Notes: generated by a model from the letters alone, not told the origin. DNA of 64,000 nt from Rubrivivax sp. (GCA_016719535.1 JADJYX010000022.1:124001-188000); one strand, 5' to 3'; positions 48,874 through 59,411 are shown, counted from the first letter of the stretch. Program-made: numbers and translations.

Positions 48874-50571
48874 ATGTGGATGGAAACCCTGGCGGCCGCA
48901 CGCGACGTGCACCGGGTGCGGCAGATCGCCGGCGTGCTGATTCGCCATGGCCTGGGCGACACGGTGCGCCGCCTCGGCCTGGCCGACGCGCTGGCCAGGG
49001 CCGGCCAGGCGCTGCATGTCGAGCACGCCGGTGAGCTGGCGCACCTGCCGCCGCCGGTGCAGGTGCGCATGGCGCTGGAGGAACTGGGGCCGACCTTCGT
49101 CAAGCTGGGCCAGATCCTGGCCGGCCGCGCCGACCTGCTCGGCCCGGCGTGGATCGCCGAGCTGTCGCGCCTGCACGCCGCGGTGCCGTCGGTGCCGCTG
49201 GAGGACTTGCGGCCGACGCTGCGCGAGGACCTGGGCGCCGACCCCGAGACCGTCTTCTCGCGCTTCGACCCCGAGCCGCTGGCCGGCGCCTCGATCGCGC
49301 AGGTGCACCGTGCGGCGCTGACCGACGGCACCGAGGTCATCGTCAAGGTCCGCCGCCCGGGCATCGTCGAGACCATCGAGGCCGATCTGCGGCTGCTGCA
49401 CCGCGCGGCGCTGGTGGCCGAGCGCGAATGGCCGGCGCTGCAGCCCTACCGGCCGCGGCTGCTGGTGCGGCAGTTCGGGCTGTCGCTGCAGCGCGAGCTC
49501 GACTTCACCGTCGAAGGGCGCAACGCCGAGCGCGTGGCGCGCAACCTGGCCGTGCTGCCCGACGTGGTGATCCCGCGCGTGCACTGGGCGTATACGCACG
49601 AACGCGTCAACGTGCAGGACTACGTCGAAGGCATCCCGGGTGGCGACCTCGATCGCATCCGCCGCGAGGGGCTGGACCCCAGGCTGCTGGCCAGGCGCGG
49701 CGCGCAGGCGGTGCTGAAGATGATCGTCGAGGACGGCTTCTTCCACGCCGATCCGCACCCCGGCAACGTGTTCTACCTGCCGGGCAACCGCCTGGCCTTC
49801 ATCGACTTCGGCATGGTCGGGCGGCTGTCGCCGCGCCGCCGCGACGAACTGCTGCGCCTGCTGCTGGGCCTGGTGGAACGGCAGCCGCAGGCGGTGGCCG
49901 AGGTGCTGCTGGACTGGACCGACGGCCGCCGCGGCACGCGCACGGCGCAGCTGGAGGAAGACATCGAGGCCTTCGTCGACCAGTACCATGGCACGCCGCT
50001 GGCGCAGCTGCGCCTGGGCGAGATGCTGGTCGAGGTGACCAACGTGCTGCGCGAGCACCGCCTGGTGCTGCCCGCCGACCTGGCGCTGCTGATCAAGGCC
50101 TTCATCTCGCTGGAGAGCATGGGCCGCGGGCTGGACCCCGACTTCCACATGGCCGCCGAGGCGCAGCCGCTGCTGCGCCAGGTGCTGCGTGCGCGCTACA
50201 CGCCGAAGTCACTGGCCCTGCGCGGCTGGCAGGGCCTGCGCGACCTGGCCACGCAGGCCGGGCGGCTGCCGCAGGACCTGTCGCGCGCGCTGCGCAGCGT
50301 CAGCCGCGGCCATGTGCAGGTGGGCATCGAGGTCGCCCACCTCAAGCGCACCGGCGACCAGATCGACCGCGCGGCCAGCCGGCTGTCGATCGCGCTGGTG
50401 ATCGCGGCGCTGATCATCGGCAGCTCGATCGTCATGACGGTCGGCGGCGGACCCACGCTGTTCGGGCTGCCGGCCTTCGGGCTGCTGGGCTTTGTGGGGG
50501 CGGTGGCCGGTGGCGTGTGGCTGCTGCGCGCGATCCGGCGCGCCGAGCGGGGGCGGCAGGAGGACGAGTAG
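48874..50571 (+). CDS. AarF/ABC1/UbiB family atypical kinase
   Basis: A 565-residue protein kinase-like protein. The KxGQ motif FVKLGQILAGRADLLG is near residue 75, with ATP-loop IAQVHRA (Ala-rich loop), Lys in VIVKVRRPG, catalytic DGFFHADPHPGN and IDFGMVG. Two C-terminal transmembrane helices (about 498-518 and 522-545) fit UbiB-type anchoring. UbiB supports ubiquinone biosynthesis by moving or processing intermediates. This family has several members in Burkholderiales; this one is not beside ubi genes, so ubiquinone is not certain. Start at 48874 (MWMETLAAARD). Confidence 0.88.
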   Translation: MWMETLAAARDVHRVRQIAGVLIRHGLGDTVRRLGLADALARAGQALHVEHAGELAHLPPPVQVRMALEELGPTFVKLGQILAGRADLLGPAWIAELSRLHAAVPSVPLEDLRPTLREDLGADPETVFSRFDPEPLAGASIAQVHRAALTDGTEVIVKVRRPGIVETIEADLRLLHRAALVAEREWPALQPYRPRLLVRQFGLSLQRELDFTVEGRNAERVARNLAVLPDVVIPRVHWAYTHERVNVQDYVEGIPGGDLDRIRREGLDPRLLARRGAQAVLKMIVEDGFFHADPHPGNVFYLPGNRLAFIDFGMVGRLSPRRRDELLRLLLGLVERQPQAVAEVLLDWTDGRRGTRTAQLEEDIEAFVDQYHGTPLAQLRLGEMLVEVTNVLREHRLVLPADLALLIKAFISLESMGRGLDPDFHMAAEAQPLLRQVLRARYTPKSLALRGWQGLRDLATQAGRLPQDLSRALRSVSRGHVQVGIEVAHLKRTGDQIDRAASRLSIALVIAALIIGSSIVMTVGGGPTLFGLPAFGLLGFVGAVAGGVWLLRAIRRAERGRQEDE

Positions 50572-50622
50572 CCGCCGCGGCGGATCGGCACCGTGCCCGC
50601 GCGACGCCCGTCGCTGCAGGGG

Positions 50623-50970
50623 TCAGTGCATGTAGGTCCGGGCCTCTTCCCCCGGGTTCGGCAGGCCGGCGACGCGCCACACGGTGGCGCAGCCATCGAA
50701 CAGCCGATGCGCGGTGCCGGGCTCGATGCCCGCCGCGCGGCACACCAGGCGCATCACCGGCAGCGATCCGAGGGCGTGGAAGCGGCTGCGCACATGCTCG
50801 ATCACGCGCCAGTGAGGCGCCGTCAGCTCGGCGATGCCGGCCTCGGCGGCGAGTTGCCGGGCCAGGCCCGGCGTCCACTGGTCGGTGTCGACGAGAAAGC
50901 CGTCGTCGTCGAAGCGGGGCCCGATGGCGTTCGGGGCGGAGGGGGCGCAGGGCGAGTGGGCGGCATTCAT
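50623..50970 (-). CDS. DsrC/TusE family protein lacking the C-terminal cysteine
   Basis: A 115-residue protein matching DsrC/TusE: FDDDGFLVDTDQWTPGLARQLA, GIAELTAPHWRVIEHVR and ending GLPNPGEEARTYMH. Normal TusE/DsrC ends with a conserved penultimate cysteine (CI or CV) in the mobile arm, needed for sulfur relay; this sequence has none there. Cys8, Cys77 and Cys94 exist but none is in the arm. So it cannot transfer persulfide in the known way; a regulatory or scaffold role may be possible. Start at 50970; the preceding ABC1 gene is convergent. Confidence 0.82.
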   Translation of the reverse strand: MNAAHSPCAPSAPNAIGPRFDDDGFLVDTDQWTPGLARQLAAEAGIAELTAPHWRVIEHVRSRFHALGSLPVMRLVCRAAGIEPGTAHRLFDGCATVWRVAGLPNPGEEARTYMH

Positions 50971-51043
50971 GGCAAGGGCGCGGACGGGAGCGAACGGATG
51001 AAGCGCACTCTAGGCGGCTCGCCGGTGGCGCCCAACCACAGAT

Positions 51044-51073
51044 TTGTCATGCTGATCCGACCGCTGGTTATAT
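51044..51073 (+). promoter_or_regulatory. Candidate sigma-70 promoter for the MFS gene
   Basis: TTGTCA (51044-51049), an 18-base spacer and TTATAT (51068-51073) lie in an A/T-richer patch of the 379-base gap between the DsrC-like gene and the MFS transporter (50971-51349). The rest of that gap contains nothing else I can support. If used, the leader is about 270 bases. Confidence 0.5.
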
Positions 51074-51349
51074 GGGCCGCCTCGAGGGCGCAAGGGCACG
51101 TCGACGTCGGCCTTCAGGCCGGTGCCCGACGCCCGCCCGGCTCATGGCTTCACAAGCTCTCAGCCCCGTTGCGTGCGCGAGGCCGCCTGGATTCCTGTGC
51201 GTCGCGTGCCGGCCCGACAATGGCTGCATGCACTGGCCGGTCGCCCCGAACCCGAAGACGCCTCCACCGGCTCACGCCCCGCGGCACGCAACGGGGGCCT
51301 CGTCCCGGCCCGGGCCATGCGACTGCGGCGACGCGGCCCACCGGTGCCG

Positions 51350-52633
51350 ATGATGACCCGCAGGCCCGCCCTGGCGCCCTTCGGCACGCGCAGCTTCCGC
51401 TACCAGTGGCCGGCCGACCTGTGCACGGCCTGGGCGCTGGAGATGGAGACGCTGATCCTGGGCTGGTACGTGCTGGTGGAGTCGGGCTCGGTGGTTCAGC
51501 TCACGCTCTTCGGCGCGCTGATGTTCGTGGGCACGCTGCTGTCGCCGCTGCTGGGCACCCTGGGCGACCGCGTCGGCCTGCGGCGCGTGCTCGCCGGCAT
51601 GCGGGCCAGCTATGCGCTGCTGGCCGGGGTGATCCTGGGGCTGGTGCTGGGCGGCACGCTCAGCCCGACCGGTGTGCTGGCCGTGGCCTTCGTCGTCGGG
51701 CTGATCAAGCCGTCGGACATCGGCCTGCGTTCGGCCCTGGTCAGCGCCACCGTGCCGGCAGCGCAGCTGGTGGCGGCGATGGGCATCTCGCGCACGACCC
51801 AGGACTCGGCCCGCATCGGCGGCGCCCTGGCCGGGGCCGGCTTCATGGCCAGCCTGGGCATGGCGACGGCCTATGTCGTCATCGTCGCGCTCTATGTCGC
51901 GGGCGTGGTGCTCACGCTGCGATCCGGCCGCGCGCCGAAGGGCGCCGCCGCGGCACCCGCGTCTGTCACATCACGGGCCGCACCCGCGCCGCAGCCCCGC
52001 CCGGCGTCACCCTGGCGCGACCTGCTGGAAGGCCTGCAGCACGTGTGGCACACGCCGCGCCTGCGCGCCGCGATGGCGCTGGCCGCACTGGTCAACCTGT
52101 GCGCCTTTCCGCTCAGCGGCGGGTTGATGCCCTACATCGCGCGCGATGTCTTCGGGCTGGACCAGCAGGGCCTGGGCTGGCTGGTGGCCAGCTATGCCAG
52201 CGGCGCCCTGCTGGGGTCGCTGGGCATCAGTGCCTTCGGCACGCGGCTGCCACCGGCGCGCACGATGGTGCTCGCCTGCGTGGCCTGGTTCCTGTGCCTG
52301 CTGGGCCTGGCGCTGCCCATCGGTGCCCCGGTGGCCATGGCGCTGTACCTGGCCGCCGGCCTGAACCAGAGCCTGAGCATGGTGGCGCTGTCCATCATCC
52401 TGCTGCGTACCAGCCACGAACGCTTCCGCGGCCGCGTGATGGGCGTGCGCATGCTGGCCATCTATACGCTGCCCATCGGGCTGCTGGCCGCGGGGCCGAT
52501 CGTGACGGCGATCGGGTTTCGGGGGCTGGTGCTGATCTACGTCGGCCTCGGGCTGAGCCTGCTGGCCGCCATCGCGCTGGTGTGGCGCGACGACCTGCTG
52601 CCGCACGCGGCGCCGGCCAATGCCTTGAGGTGA
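51350..52633 (+). CDS. MFS transporter, EntS-like
   Basis: A 427-residue major facilitator with 12 predicted helices and the A-motif LGTLGDRVGLRRV (about 64-76). The split-half organisation with a long loop near 210 (AAAPASVTSRAAPAPQPRP) resembles MFS_3 exporters of the EntS type. The in-frame leader from 51122 is rich in Arg and Pro without homology, so ATG 51350 (MMTRRPALAPFG) is preferred; 51317 is possible. Substrate unknown. The following 267 bases (52634-52900) to the convergent hydrolase contain no supported gene. Confidence 0.85.
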   Translation: MMTRRPALAPFGTRSFRYQWPADLCTAWALEMETLILGWYVLVESGSVVQLTLFGALMFVGTLLSPLLGTLGDRVGLRRVLAGMRASYALLAGVILGLVLGGTLSPTGVLAVAFVVGLIKPSDIGLRSALVSATVPAAQLVAAMGISRTTQDSARIGGALAGAGFMASLGMATAYVVIVALYVAGVVLTLRSGRAPKGAAAAPASVTSRAAPAPQPRPASPWRDLLEGLQHVWHTPRLRAAMALAALVNLCAFPLSGGLMPYIARDVFGLDQQGLGWLVASYASGALLGSLGISAFGTRLPPARTMVLACVAWFLCLLGLALPIGAPVAMALYLAAGLNQSLSMVALSIILLRTSHERFRGRVMGVRMLAIYTLPIGLLAAGPIVTAIGFRGLVLIYVGLGLSLLAAIALVWRDDLLPHAAPANALR

Positions 52634-52900
52634 TGGCGCCGTCCGACGCCGCGATGGCCGCGGCGATGCGCTGGTCCGGCGGCGTGCGGATCAGCGGCGC
52701 AAAGGCGTCACGGCCCGTACCGTTGCGCGAGGTCTGCGCCCGGTCCATTCAGCGTTCGGCGTCGAAGCGAGCGGGCAGGTCCTGCGGGCAGAGGCGTGCG
52801 CAGGGTCCGGTTCTGCGGTCGCCATGCAGCCGACGTCATCGCGAAGCACATCTACCCGGCTTCGGCTCTCGACCGCGCGCCCGCATAAAGGGCTCAAACG

Positions 52901-53641
52901 TCACCGGGCCCGTACCCAGTCGACGATCGGCTGGATCCAGTCGATATCGTCGCCGGCGAAGGCAGCATGCCCGCGGCCGGAGGACAGTGTGACCTCCTTG
53001 AAGTCCGGGGTCGGCGCTGCCTTGCCGAACAAGGCAGCGCAGGAGCCGAAGTCCTCGTCGGCAGCATCCCGCAGTGACAGGAAGCGACCTTTCAGCTTTG
53101 GCGCGTAACGGTCGCCCAGGACCGGCACAGCGTCCTTGTACTGGCCGCGCTCCGACGGACAGCCGGCGATGACGACGTAGCGAAGATCGGCTCGATCCAG
53201 CAAAGAAGACACGATCAGCGTCAGCGTGCCCCCGCGCGAGAACCCCGAAACGACGATGTTCCCTGCGGAAACGCCGGCGTCCAGCAACCTGCCGACTTCG
53301 GCGGCGATCCTGCGCGCGTACTTCTCGTGATCGTCTGGGAACTTCCAGCGCACGCCGGTCGGCCGCTGCTCGCTCACCACGACGAAGTCGCGCTTCGCCA
53401 GTGCCCGCAGCGCACGCTGGTTGTTCTCGGCGGTACCTCGTGCCCCGTCGTCGATGCCTCGGCCATGCATATAAATGAGATAGACCGCGCCCGGGTCTGG
53501 CCGTTCGGGAACCGTCGACACAAGCGTGCCGGGCATTGCCGGAATCGACAGGCTGGCGAGCGCCATGACCAGCATCGTTCGGAGCGACGCGGCGGTCATG
53601 CCCGCAGTGCAGGCCCGCACAAGAGAAACCATGGGACTCAT
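52901..53641 (-). CDS. Exported alpha/beta hydrolase
   Basis: A 246-residue esterase-like protein. A signal peptide covers about 1-38. The nucleophile elbow GFSRGG gives Ser135, with His225 in GHAAF and Asp195 (AADED) as triad candidates. The oxyanion strand LIYMHGRGIDDG is present. Resembles the dienelactone/PET-like alpha/beta hydrolases of unknown substrate. It lies in a slightly A/T-richer segment. The gap 53642-53911 to the tRNA-Arg holds no gene I can support. The exact start is uncertain; ATGs at 53629, 53599 and 53575 are also possible. Confidence 0.85.
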   Translation of the reverse strand: MSPMVSLVRACTAGMTAASLRTMLVMALASLSIPAMPGTLVSTVPERPDPGAVYLIYMHGRGIDDGARGTAENNQRALRALAKRDFVVVSEQRPTGVRWKFPDDHEKYARRIAAEVGRLLDAGVSAGNIVVSGFSRGGTLTLIVSSLLDRADLRYVVIAGCPSERGQYKDAVPVLGDRYAPKLKGRFLSLRDAADEDFGSCAALFGKAAPTPDFKEVTLSSGRGHAAFAGDDIDWIQPIVDWVRAR

Positions 53642-53911
53642 GGCAGTCCTCCCGCTCCGTCAATCACCGGGCCAAAGGCCACCTGGCGTGGTCACGCTCG
53701 GTCGGCATCGGTCAGCACGGGGCCTCGCATTCGTCGGGGCACGGGTGGTCCCCGGGTTTTACGATTTCGGCGGTGTGTTCCCCGCCATGCTTCCCGGTTC
53801 CGGGTGCGATGTAAAGACCCCCTTGCGCGGCTGGCTGCGTCGACAACCTGGCTTGGCTGCCAGCCAGCCCGGGGATCTTGCGGCTTTGTGTGCCGTCCTG
53901 TTTTGATGCTT

Positions 53912-53988
53912 TGGCCTGCCCGGAGGGACTCGAACCCCCGACCTGCTGCTTAGAAGGCAGCTGCTCTATCCAGTTGAGCTACGGGCAG
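53912..53988 (-). tRNA. tRNA-Arg (UCU anticodon)
   Basis: A 77-nt cloverleaf with encoded CCA on the minus strand. The acceptor CTGCCCG pairs with CGGGCAG, the anticodon arm holds CTTCTAA with anticodon TCT, and the T arm has GGGTTCGAGTCCC. All stems pair. Confidence 0.96.
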
Positions 53989-54030
53989 TTGGGATGCGGC
54001 GGGGCGCGATTCTAGGCAGCACGCGGCGCT

Positions 54031-54723
54031 TCAGCGCGGCTTGTACTGTTCCTGGCCGAACAGCATGGCACGCGCCTTGTCGTCGGTGACGGGCTTGCGC
54101 AGGTCGGCCAGCACCTCGACGCCGCGCATCACCGCCGGGCGCCCGGCGATTTCGTCGAACCAGCCTTTCAGGTGCGGATGGTCGTTCCAGTCGATGCCCT
54201 GGTTCTTCCAGCTGCGCAGCCACGGAAAGATGGCGATGTCGGCAATGGAGTATTCGGGGCCGGCGATGTAGGTGCTCCTGGCCAGCTGCCGGTTCATCAC
54301 GCCGTACAGGCGCCGGGCCTCGTTGGTATAGCGCTCGATGGCGTAGGGCAGCTTCTCGGGCGCATAGATGCGGAAGTGGTGCGCCTGCCCGAGCATCGGT
54401 CCCACGCTGCCCATCTGGAACATCAGCCACTGCAGCACCTCGTATTTGCCGCGCGTGCTCGCCGGCAGGAAGCGCCCGGTCTTGCCGGCCAGGTAGAGCA
54501 GGATGGCGCCCGATTCGAACAGCGACATCGGCTGCCCGTCGGGCCCGTCGGGGTCGACGATGGCCGGGATCTTGTTGTTCGGGCTGATCTTCAGGAAGTC
54601 GCTCTGAAACTGGTCGCCGCGGCCGATGTCGACAGGGATCGCGCGGTAGGGCAGGCCGCATTCCTCCAGCATGATGTGGACCTTGTGTCCATTGGGCGTG
54701 GCCCACGAATACACTTCGATCAT
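54031..54723 (-). CDS. Glutathione S-transferase, YfcG/Ure2p-like
   Basis: A 230-residue GST. The thioredoxin-like domain begins MIEVYSWATPNGHKVHIMLEE, where Asn and Thr of TPNG contact glutathione as in YfcG, and KIPAIVDP with the SLFESGAIL motif that binds the gamma-glutamyl group. The all-helical C-terminal domain has the N-capping box SIADIAIFPW. YfcG-type enzymes are disulfide-bond reductases and hydroperoxidases. Divergent from the following hypothetical gene (54 bases). tRNA-Arg lies 42 bases downstream of its stop. Confidence 0.92.
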   Translation of the reverse strand: MIEVYSWATPNGHKVHIMLEECGLPYRAIPVDIGRGDQFQSDFLKISPNNKIPAIVDPDGPDGQPMSLFESGAILLYLAGKTGRFLPASTRGKYEVLQWLMFQMGSVGPMLGQAHHFRIYAPEKLPYAIERYTNEARRLYGVMNRQLARSTYIAGPEYSIADIAIFPWLRSWKNQGIDWNDHPHLKGWFDEIAGRPAVMRGVEVLADLRKPVTDDKARAMLFGQEQYKPR

Positions 54724-54777
54724 CGGGGATCCCTTTCGCGCACCGCCCCTTGCGGTGCTGTCGACGCACTCTAAACC

Positions 54778-55455
54778 ATGCTCGAAGGCATCAAGCGCTG
54801 GCTGGCCGGCAACGCGGCGCCGACCCAGAGGCCGGGCGCGCGGACCACGCTCGAGGCCTTCGGCAGCTGGTCACGCGCGCCGCAGCTGCAGATCCGCGCC
54901 GCGCGCGAAGGCGAGGGCGTGATCGTCGATGGCAAGACCGACGACATGCCCTGGCGGCTGGAGTGGGGCGCATCGCAGCGCCCCTATGTGCCGGGCCAGG
55001 AATTGCGCATCCGCGCCGAGCTGCCGCTGGGCAATGAGCTGCAGGCCATCGTGCTCAACCGCGTGCTGCAGGAGGCCATCGAGAAGACGATGTTCGAGCA
55101 GTTCGTCGAAGGCGTGCAGACGCGCCTGGACACCGAAACCCCGGCCGAGATGCGCTGGGTGGTGATGCACCCCAAGCTCAGCCGCCTCGAGCTGGGTGAT
55201 CTGGCCGACCGCTATGCCGCCGCCGGCAGCATCAAGCCCTGGCTGGTGCAGTGGCTGTCCGGGCCGCTGGGCACCAGCCTGCAGGCCTTGCCGATCGACC
55301 CGGCCACCGCCTTCGTGTTGATGGTCAACCGCGGCAAGGTGACGCTGCGCACCGAGGTCGAAGAGCCTTCGCCGCGCAGTTTCGAGCCGCACCTGCGCAG
55401 CTTCGAGACCGCGCTGCGCGAGGCGCGCCGTGTCAAGCTCGACGGCGGTACCTGA
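54778..55455 (+). CDS. Hypothetical protein
   Basis: A 225-residue cytosolic protein with no family I recognise. No signal or membrane helix is evident. It begins MLEGIKRWLAG and contains DDMPWRLEWGASQRPYVPGQELRIRAEL, then a helical stretch (AIVLNRVLQEAIEKTMFEQFVEG) and a C-terminal basic segment with SFEPHLRSFETALREARR. The even codon usage and length suggest a real gene. It is divergent from the GST and convergent with the acyl-CoA dehydrogenase (21 bases). Function not inferred. Confidence 0.7.
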   Translation: MLEGIKRWLAGNAAPTQRPGARTTLEAFGSWSRAPQLQIRAAREGEGVIVDGKTDDMPWRLEWGASQRPYVPGQELRIRAELPLGNELQAIVLNRVLQEAIEKTMFEQFVEGVQTRLDTETPAEMRWVVMHPKLSRLELGDLADRYAAAGSIKPWLVQWLSGPLGTSLQALPIDPATAFVLMVNRGKVTLRTEVEEPSPRSFEPHLRSFETALREARRVKLDGGT

Positions 55456-55476
55456 CCGCCGCCAGCCGTTGCCGCA

Positions 55477-56724
<1,248 letters not shown>

Positions 56725-56761
56725 CGGAAGGTCTCCTCGTGGGGGGTGGTGTCCAGTGGGG

Positions 56762-57847
56762 TCAGGCCTGCTGCGCGAAGGCCCAGCCGCGTTCGGCCAG
56801 CGGGCGCGTGGCGGCACCCGAGGCCTGGGCCTGCGCACTGGCGGCGGTGCCGTCGAGCACCCGCCTGGCGATGCCCTGCGTGATGGCGGCGATGCGGAAC
56901 AGGTTGTAGGCGAGGTAGAAATTCCAGTCGGCCATCAGCTCGGTGGGGTCGCCGCGGCCGGTGCGCTCGCAGTAGCGGCGCACATAGTCGGCCTCGGACG
57001 GGATGCCCAGCGCCGCCAGGTCGAGCCCGCCGATGCCGCGGAAGACGCCCGGCGGGATGTGCCAGGCCATGCAGTGGTAGCTGAAGTCGGCCAGCGGGTG
57101 GCCCAGCGTCGACAGTTCCCAGTCGAGCACGGCGACGATGCGCGCCTGCCCGGGGTGGAACATCAGGTTGTCGAGCCGGTAGTCGCCATGCACGATGGCC
57201 ACCTGGCTCTCGTCGCGCGCGCTCGCCGGCAGGTTGCGCGGCAGCCAGTCGATCAGCTTGTCCATGGCCTCGATCGGCTCGGTGGCCGAGGCCTGATACT
57301 GCCTGGACCAGCGGCCGATCTGGCGCTCGAAATAGTTGCCGGGCTTGCCGTAGTCGGCCAGGCCGACCGAGCGCACGTCGACCGAGTGCAGCGCGGCGAT
57401 GACGCGGTTCATCTCGTCGTAGATGGCGCCGCGGCCTTCGGGCGTCATGCCGGGCAGCGACTGGTCCCACAGCACGCGGCCGTCGACGCACTGCATGACG
57501 TAGAAGGCGCGGCCGACGACGGACTCGTCCTCGCACAGCACGTGCATGCGCGGCACCGGCACCGGCGTCAGCGCCAGCGCGCCCATGACGCGGAACTCGC
57601 GCTCGATGGCATGTGCCGACGGCAGCAGCTTGGAGGCCGGCCCGGGTTTGCTGCGCATCACGTAGCGCGCGCCGGGCGTGACCAGCATGTAGGTGGGGTT
57701 CGACTGGCCGCCCTTGAACTGCTCGACCGTCAGCGGACCAGCGAAGCCGGGCATCTGGGCCAGCAGGTAGCGCTCGAGCGCGGCCACGTCGAAGGCATGG
57801 CTCGCGGCCATCGCCTTGGTGCCGGTGAAGTGTTCCAGCATCGTCAT
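56762..57847 (-). CDS. APH-type phosphotransferase, ACAD10/11 kinase-like
   Basis: A 361-residue kinase-fold protein with catalytic HGDYRLDNLMFH and the metal-binding LDWE. The glycine-rich N-lobe includes EQFKGGQSNPTYML and YVMRSKP with the ATP-lysine equivalent. Family relatives include LvaA of levulinate catabolism and the kinase half of ACAD10/11, which phosphorylate 4-hydroxyacyl-CoA. It precedes the acyl-CoA dehydrogenase by 37 bases, so they are likely co-transcribed. The Crp-type regulator upstream ends 4 bases before its start. The start has two close options (MTM and ML). Confidence 0.88.
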   Translation of the reverse strand: MTMLEHFTGTKAMAASHAFDVAALERYLLAQMPGFAGPLTVEQFKGGQSNPTYMLVTPGARYVMRSKPGPASKLLPSAHAIEREFRVMGALALTPVPVPRMHVLCEDESVVGRAFYVMQCVDGRVLWDQSLPGMTPEGRGAIYDEMNRVIAALHSVDVRSVGLADYGKPGNYFERQIGRWSRQYQASATEPIEAMDKLIDWLPRNLPASARDESQVAIVHGDYRLDNLMFHPGQARIVAVLDWELSTLGHPLADFSYHCMAWHIPPGVFRGIGGLDLAALGIPSEADYVRRYCERTGRGDPTELMADWNFYLAYNLFRIAAITQGIARRVLDGTAASAQAQASGAATRPLAERGWAFAQQA

Positions 57848-57851
57848 CCTC

Positions 57852-58556
57852 TCAACGGTCGGCAGCGGCCATCAGCTTCTCGCGCGACAGCACCACCAGC
57901 CGCGTGGGTTCGACGCGCACCGCGCCCTCGCGCTCGAAGCCCTTGAGCTCCTGGTTGACGCGCTGGCGCGAGGCACCCAGCAGCTGCGCCAGGTCTTCCT
58001 GCGCCAGCTGCAGGCCGATGCGGATCTCCTCGCCCTGCTCGATGCCGTAGCTCTTCACCAGCAGCAGCAGCTGCTTGGCCAGCCGCGCCTGCAGCGGGCG
58101 TGTATTGAGATCCTCGAACTGGTTGAACATCAGCCGCAGGCGGCGGCAGTTCAGCCGCAGCAGGGCGTCGTAGAGCTCGACATGCTGGGCCAGCAGATCC
58201 TTGAAATCGGGCTTGCGCACCATCAGCAGCGTGGTGTCGCCATGCGCATGCGCGTCGTGCGTGCGCGGCAGGCCGTCGAAGAGCGCGATGTCGCCGAACC
58301 AGGTGCCCGGCTCGGCGTAGGTCAGCGTCACCTGCTTGCCCGACAGCGAGACCGAACTCACGCGCACCGCGCCGCGCGCCACGCCGCACCAGCTCTCGGC
58401 CGGCGTGCCACGTGCCGCCAGCGCCGCGCCGTCGGGCAGGCGGCGCACGATGGCGCGCGACAGGATGGCCTGCCGCAGGGGCTGCGAGAGTCTGGAGAAC
58501 CACGCACCGGCTTCGATGTTGTGACGTTCGTCGATGGTAAGGACCGGGGTATTCAT
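57852..58556 (-). CDS. Crp/Fnr family transcriptional regulator
   Basis: A 234-residue regulator with a cyclic-nucleotide-binding-like N-terminal barrel (about 35-135: GTWFGDIALFDGLPRTHDAH) and a C-terminal helix-turn-helix (LAQLLGASRQRVNQELKGFE, about 190-209). No Fnr cysteine cluster is present. The stop is 4 bases before the kinase gene, so it probably controls the ACAD/kinase pair and its own transcription. ATG 58556 is chosen; an ATG 15 codons upstream is possible. Confidence 0.88.
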   Translation of the reverse strand: MNTPVLTIDERHNIEAGAWFSRLSQPLRQAILSRAIVRRLPDGAALAARGTPAESWCGVARGAVRVSSVSLSGKQVTLTYAEPGTWFGDIALFDGLPRTHDAHAHGDTTLLMVRKPDFKDLLAQHVELYDALLRLNCRRLRLMFNQFEDLNTRPLQARLAKQLLLLVKSYGIEQGEEIRIGLQLAQEDLAQLLGASRQRVNQELKGFEREGAVRVEPTRLVVLSREKLMAAADR

Positions 58557-58637
58557 GGCTTGTCTCTGAAGCGACAGGCAGGAGAGCATGTCATTGTCCA
58601 TGCTCGCACGCCGAACGCCTGCTTCCCGGAGTCCCTC

Positions 58638-59411
58638 ATGCCTTCACCCGCCCTGGACATGCCATCGCGCCGCGCCCAGGTCAGCCCCGATGAATGGGCG
58701 CTGCGCGTCGACCTCGCCGCCGCCTATCGCATCGTTGCCCTGCTCGGCTGGGACGACCTCGTCTTCACGCACATCAGCGCCCGGCTGCCCGGCGAGGGCC
58801 ACCGCTTCCTCATCAACCCCTACGGCCTGATGTTCGAGGAGATCACCGCGTCCAGCCTGATCACCGTCGATACCGACGGCCGGAAGTGCGACGACTCGCA
58901 CTTCGACGTCAACCCGGCCGGCTTCACCATCCACAGCGCCATCCACGCCGCACGCGACGACGCGATCTGCGTGCTGCACACGCACTCGCTCAACGGCATC
59001 GCGGTATCGGCGCAGAAGGGCGGCGTGCTGCCGCTGTCGCAGCAGTCGATCTTCGTGCTGTCCAGTCTGGGCTATCACGACTACGAAGGCGTGGCGCTGC
59101 GCGACGACGAGAAGCCGCGCCTGGTGCGCGACCTCGGCCACAACGACCACCTGATGCTGCGCAACCACGGCCTGCTGACCGTGGGCCGCTCGGTGGCCGC
59201 CGCGGTGCAGGCCATGTATCTGTTCGAGACCGTGTGCACGATCCAGGTTCGTGCGCAGGCCGGTGGTGGCGAACTGGTGCATGTCGACCCCGCCATCATC
59301 GCCAGCGCGCGGCAGCAATCGGCGCAGGTCACGCGCGGGCAGGGCGCTTCGCTCATCTGGCCCGGCCTGCTGCGCCGGCTCGACCGCCGGCTGCCGGGCT
59401 ACGACGCCTGA
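58638..59411 (+). CDS. Class II aldolase/adducin family protein
   Basis: A 257-residue protein with the metal-dependent aldolase fold: TRASLITVDTDG-like substrate loop, the zinc-binding HTHSLNGIAVS and NHGLLTVG motifs (three His). The family includes L-fuculose-phosphate aldolase and many stand-alone members in Burkholderiales (class II aldolase/adducin). Substrate unknown. It is divergent from the Crp-type gene. The ATG at 58638 is the first to place EWALRVDLAAAYR at the N-terminus. Confidence 0.88.
   Translation: MPSPALDMPSRRAQVSPDEWALRVDLAAAYRIVALLGWDDLVFTHISARLPGEGHRFLINPYGLMFEEITASSLITVDTDGRKCDDSHFDVNPAGFTIHSAIHAARDDAICVLHTHSLNGIAVSAQKGGVLPLSQQSIFVLSSLGYHDYEGVALRDDEKPRLVRDLGHNDHLMLRNHGLLTVGRSVAAAVQAMYLFETVCTIQVRAQAGGGELVHVDPAIIASARQQSAQVTRGQGASLIWPGLLRRLDRRLPGYDA

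Noticed and set aside
46663..50148. 1161-residue antisense frame over the kinase and helicase
   Set aside because: Covers two clear genes in a different frame with no conserved motif.
53526..53906. Possible small gene between the hydrolase and tRNA-Arg
   Set aside because: No family, no ribosome binding site, and it overlaps the hydrolase start.
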